A stretch of DNA of 9,067 nt from Bacillota bacterium. Its GTDB lineage: Bacteria > Bacillota > Clostridia > Clostridiales > Clostridiaceae. The stretch is taken from assembly GCA_030706065.1 (NCBI GenBank), contig JAUZPH010000123.1, positions 1-9,067 of the forward strand. Reading direction: 5' to 3'. Each line of letters opens with the position of its first letter. The stretch's first letter is position 1. The notes beneath the pieces were generated by a model. The model was not told the DNA's origin and did no database searches. It saw only the letters and a list, made by a program, of their open reading frames with translations. Shown one piece after another: positions 6,621-9,067 of this stretch. The position numbers and the translations under genes are program-made.

Positions 6621-6641
6621 CGTAATTGCTTGCTGAGTCCT

Positions 6642-6699
6642 AATAAAATACTGCCGGCTTGTACAGCATTTTTTTCCATATAATGGACATAAAAATACT
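6642..6699. promoter_or_regulatory. Upstream region of the transporter promoter with repeat motifs (possible regulator site)
   Basis: On the minus strand AGTATTTTTAT (6699-6689) and AGTATTTTATT (6652-6642) form an imperfect direct repeat 47 bases apart. Between them lies a small palindrome TCCAT-ATA-ATGGA (+ strand 6675-6687). All lie 20-80 bases upstream of the -35, where an AraC-type activator would be expected to bind. The motifs are AT-rich and may be fortuitous. Confidence 0.25.
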
Positions 6700-6706
6700 A
6701 TTCATC

Positions 6707-6740
6707 AAAAAAATACGGGGCTCATATCTAAAACCCCGTA
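6707..6740 (-). terminator. Intrinsic terminator overlapping the 3' end of the response regulator gene
   Basis: On the minus strand TACGGGG (6740-6734) pairs with CCCCGTA (6720-6714) around a 13-base loop and is followed by seven T (6713-6707). The left arm lies in the last codons of the gene and the TAG (6730-6728) falls in the loop. It separates the two-component operon from the transporter operon, which has its own promoter downstream. Confidence 0.85.
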
Positions 6741-8035
6741 CCCTCATCAATTTTAATTTTATATTCTGTGGGGCTGAAGCCCGCATATTTTTTGAATACC
6801 TTGCTGAAATAATTGGGATCGCTGTAGCCTACGGAAAAACAAATCTCTTTTATGCTCATCTGTCCGCTTTTCAGCAGTTCCTTGGCCTTGTTTATCCTTA
6901 CAATATTAATATAATCGGAAAAGTTATGTCCCAAAACATCCTTAAAAGTCCTGCTGAAATAAAAGGAGCTCAGATTAAATCTTGCTGCCGTTGTCTCCAG
7001 GTCCAGCTCTTCCCTCATATTATCTAGAATATATTGCTCAACAGCTTTAAAGAGAGCAATTTTTTCCCTGTCAACATACTGCATCCTTTCACTCATTTCC
7101 GGCCTTATGTCCTGATAATGGACAATATTGCCGTTCTCCGACTTATATTCCAAAGAACTGCAAGCCTCCTTGTAAGACTTGTTGAGATTGTTAAGTCCTC
7201 TGTAACAGCTGCCTATTCCTATCCACAGCGAAACATCGAAAAATCTTTTTGTCTCTCTTTTGATATCGGAAGCCAGATTTATCATAATGAGTCTTGTCTC
7301 TGCCTCGTCTTCATAGCCTTTAAGCTGAATAAAATACACAAGATCTCTTGTAAATCTATAGCTGGCAATGGTTCTGTATCTTCTGCCTATAAACTCTTCT
7401 ATATATTCTCCAATCTGTACCTTGACGCTGTCACCGGGGTTTTCACCATTTTTGACCGATGGAGCAGAGTTTTCTCTTACCTGCACTACCATTGCACATG
7501 CATGATTGAAGTCCATGTCAAGATATTTCATATAGGTTTCATAATCAATGGAATAGATTGAGTCATTTATTATGGAATAGCTTATCTCATTTTCCAATAC
7601 CGGCATTAGAGTATACAGTTTTTCCTGATTCTCAATTTCCCGCTGCCTTCTTTGTCTTTCTGCAGTAACAGTGCTCACCGCTTCCTTTACCTTTTCCGTC
7701 AGCTCTGTTTTGCTGAAGGGCTTAAGAATATACTCCCTGACATTATTCTTTACGGCCTCTACGGCAAAGTCAAAGTAATCATAGGCGGTTATTATAATTA
7801 AGTAGACACTTGGTAAGAACCTCCTGATTTCCTGTATGGCATTTATCCCGTTTATCCCTGGCATCTTTATATCCATAATCACTATGTCCGGCCTCAACCG
7901 CTCGGATATCTCGATGGCTTCCCTTCCATTTCTGGCCTCGCTGATCTCCAGCTGTCCCGGAAATCCAGACGATAATATCCCTTTGATTGAATCTCTGTCA
8001 TACTTCTCATCATCTGCAATAAGAAGCCTTAACAT
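6728..8035 (-). CDS. YesN-type response regulator with AraC-family DNA-binding domain
   Basis: This is a 435-residue cytoplasmic transcription regulator. Residues 1-120 are a receiver domain with the acidic pair D8/D9, phospho-acceptor D55 in IVIMDIKMPG, T83 and K105. Residues 120-150 are charged and probably helical. The middle (about 150-310) resembles the degenerate GGDEF-like segment common in YesN relatives, including WIGIGSCYRGLNNLNKSYKEA without a catalytic GGDEF motif. Residues 330-430 are a double helix-turn-helix AraC domain, with LDLETTAARFNLSSFYFSRTFK and the signature-like IKEICFSVGYSDPNYFSKVFKKYAGFSPTEY. Its start overlaps the kinase gene by seven bases (8029-8035), implying coupled translation and an obligate pair. 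By position and family it most likely activates the adjacent sugar transporter promoter. That link is inference; the family call is secure. Confidence 0.94.
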   Translation of the reverse strand: MLRLLIADDEKYDRDSIKGILSSGFPGQLEISEARNGREAIEISERLRPDIVIMDIKMPGINGINAIQEIRRFLPSVYLIIITAYDYFDFAVEAVKNNVREYILKPFSKTELTEKVKEAVSTVTAERQRRQREIENQEKLYTLMPVLENEISYSIINDSIYSIDYETYMKYLDMDFNHACAMVVQVRENSAPSVKNGENPGDSVKVQIGEYIEEFIGRRYRTIASYRFTRDLVYFIQLKGYEDEAETRLIMINLASDIKRETKRFFDVSLWIGIGSCYRGLNNLNKSYKEACSSLEYKSENGNIVHYQDIRPEMSERMQYVDREKIALFKAVEQYILDNMREELDLETTAARFNLSSFYFSRTFKDVLGHNFSDYINIVRINKAKELLKSGQMSIKEICFSVGYSDPNYFSKVFKKYAGFSPTEYKIKIDEGTGF

Positions 8036-9067
8036 ACCTCTTTCAACTCCTTTATTGGAATTTTTAGATAAATCCTGGTGCCAAACCCCTTGCTGCTTTC
8101 AATAGAAAACAGATCCCTTTCGTCATACATGAGCTCCAGCCTTTTAATTACACTTTTTATGCCCATCCCGGTGGTATGTCCAATATGTTCCTGTTCGTAA
8201 TCCTCGGAAGTAATCTTGTTCAAGGTCTCCTCATCAATACCGCAGCCGCTGTCCTCGATAAGTACTATGCACTTATCATCCTCCTCGTATATATCAATGT
8301 TGATTATTCCGCCGTCCTCCTTCGGCTCAATACCATGAATAAAGGCATTTTCTACAAAGGGCTGCAGTGTCATTCCGGGTACCCTCACCCTGCTCAGGTC
8401 TGCTGATACATTGAGGTTGAATTTTACCCTGTCCTCATACCTTGATTCCTGAATATACATATACTGTTTGACTACATTTACTTCTTCTTCCAAAGTTGCA
8501 TCCCTGTTCATCATACTCAGGCTGTACCTCAATATACCGGATACGGATTTAATAAGACTCTCAGTCTTCTCTGCGTTTTCCTGAATGGCGGTCTGATTTA
8601 TACAGTTGAGAGTATTAAACAAAAAATGGGGGTTTATCTGTGACTGTAATATTTTTAACTGGGATTGCTTCAAGTCATTTTGGTATTTTAATAATGTGGT
8701 CTCTTCATCTCTCAGTTTCTTTTCCAACTCAGCAGTTTCCTTCAGAGAAACGATATATTTTTTTATGTGGCTTATCATTGAACTGAAGGCTTCCGACAAT
8801 ATATCCAGTTCGTATATATAGGTTTTTTTCCCTTCATGATAGGTAAAGTCGCCGCCGGAGACTTTCTTTGATGTATCTACCAGCTCCCGAAGCTTGTCTA
8901 GTATATTTTTTATAAAAAATATCGTGTTGATTATACTTATCAGCACAGCAGTGATAATATATATTGATAATATTTTATAAATGTATTTTTCTTTATCCTT
9001 AAGTCCCGCATACACCTCATTGTTATAGGTAAGATAGCTGTCACTGAGTTTTGAGATAAATGTGCTG
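8029..9067 (-). CDS. YesM-type sensor histidine kinase, C-terminal part (5' end outside window)
   Basis: The frame stays open to the right edge (the residues before the GTG at 9015 read as ordinary protein), so the start and extracellular sensor lie beyond the window and that GTG is probably internal. Numbering from it, the visible part has a transmembrane segment (about 14-35), a HAMP linker (about 36-88), a coiled coil (about 90-125) and a His_kinase domain with phospho-acceptor H130 in QINPHFLFNTL. A HATPase domain follows, with N-box N223 in FVENAFIHG, G1 box EDSGCGID (254-261) and G2 box TGMGIKS (282-288). This is the LytS/YesM class (HPK7/8), typical partners of YesN regulators and often found beside carbohydrate ABC transporters in Firmicutes. 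The signal is unknown because the sensor domain is not visible. Confidence 0.93.
   Translation of the reverse strand, partial: STFISKLSDSYLTYNNEVYAGLKDKEKYIYKILSIYIITAVLISIINTIFFIKNILDKLRELVDTSKKVSGGDFTYHEGKKTYIYELDILSEAFSSMISHIKKYIVSLKETAELEKKLRDEETTLLKYQNDLKQSQLKILQSQINPHFLFNTLNCINQTAIQENAEKTESLIKSVSGILRYSLSMMNRDATLEEEVNVVKQYMYIQESRYEDRVKFNLNVSADLSRVRVPGMTLQPFVENAFIHGIEPKEDGGIINIDIYEEDDKCIVLIEDSGCGIDEETLNKITSEDYEQEHIGHTTGMGIKSVIKRLELMYDERDLFSIESSKGFGTRIYLKIPIKELKEVC

Noticed and set aside
1..9067. Mobile element, phage, CRISPR or defence system in the window.
   Set aside because: No integrase, transposase, spaced repeats or defence-protein motifs are visible; the gene content is metabolic and regulatory.

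Overview
The window looks like chromosomal DNA of a Gram-positive, low- to mid-GC member of Clostridia. The closest style is the mesophilic plant-fibre-degrading Ruminiclostridium/Clostridium group. This is inferred from AG-rich ribosome binding sites, Gram-positive lipoprotein and sensor-kinase families, an intrinsic terminator after most transcription units, a CcpA-type cre site and codon choice. No species assignment is claimed. I see no rRNA, tRNA, CRISPR array, transposase or phage gene.

Left part (1-2523, + strand): the 3' part of a secreted immune-inhibitor-A-type (M6) metalloprotease, closed by a perfect 14-bp terminator hairpin. Next comes a 271-bp gap with a candidate promoter and a ~97-nt near-palindromic element, leading into a DEDDh 3'-5' exonuclease gene. 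A small zinc-ribbon protein with a TTG start follows, preceded by a possible operator palindrome. A hairpin at 2490-2523 works in both orientations and separates these genes from the convergent genes to the right.

Right part (2524-9067, - strand): one sugar-uptake locus. Read in transcription order (right to left), it has a YesM-type sensor histidine kinase (5' end outside the window) overlapping a YesN-type AraC response regulator. A terminator follows, then a promoter with a cre-like site over its start. Behind it lie a lipoprotein sugar-binding protein, an intercistronic hairpin, a double-domain sugar ABC ATPase and a single permease. The binding protein/ATPase/permease set matches the ChvE-GguA-GguB (MmsA/MmsB) or XylFGH type of monosaccharide importer.

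The likely working model is that the kinase senses an extracellular sugar or sugar-protein complex and phosphorylates the regulator, which activates the adjacent transporter promoter. CcpA would repress the same promoter when preferred carbon is present. Most of the window is ordinary. The least explained items are the palindromic element at 1187-1297 and the small zinc-ribbon gene.
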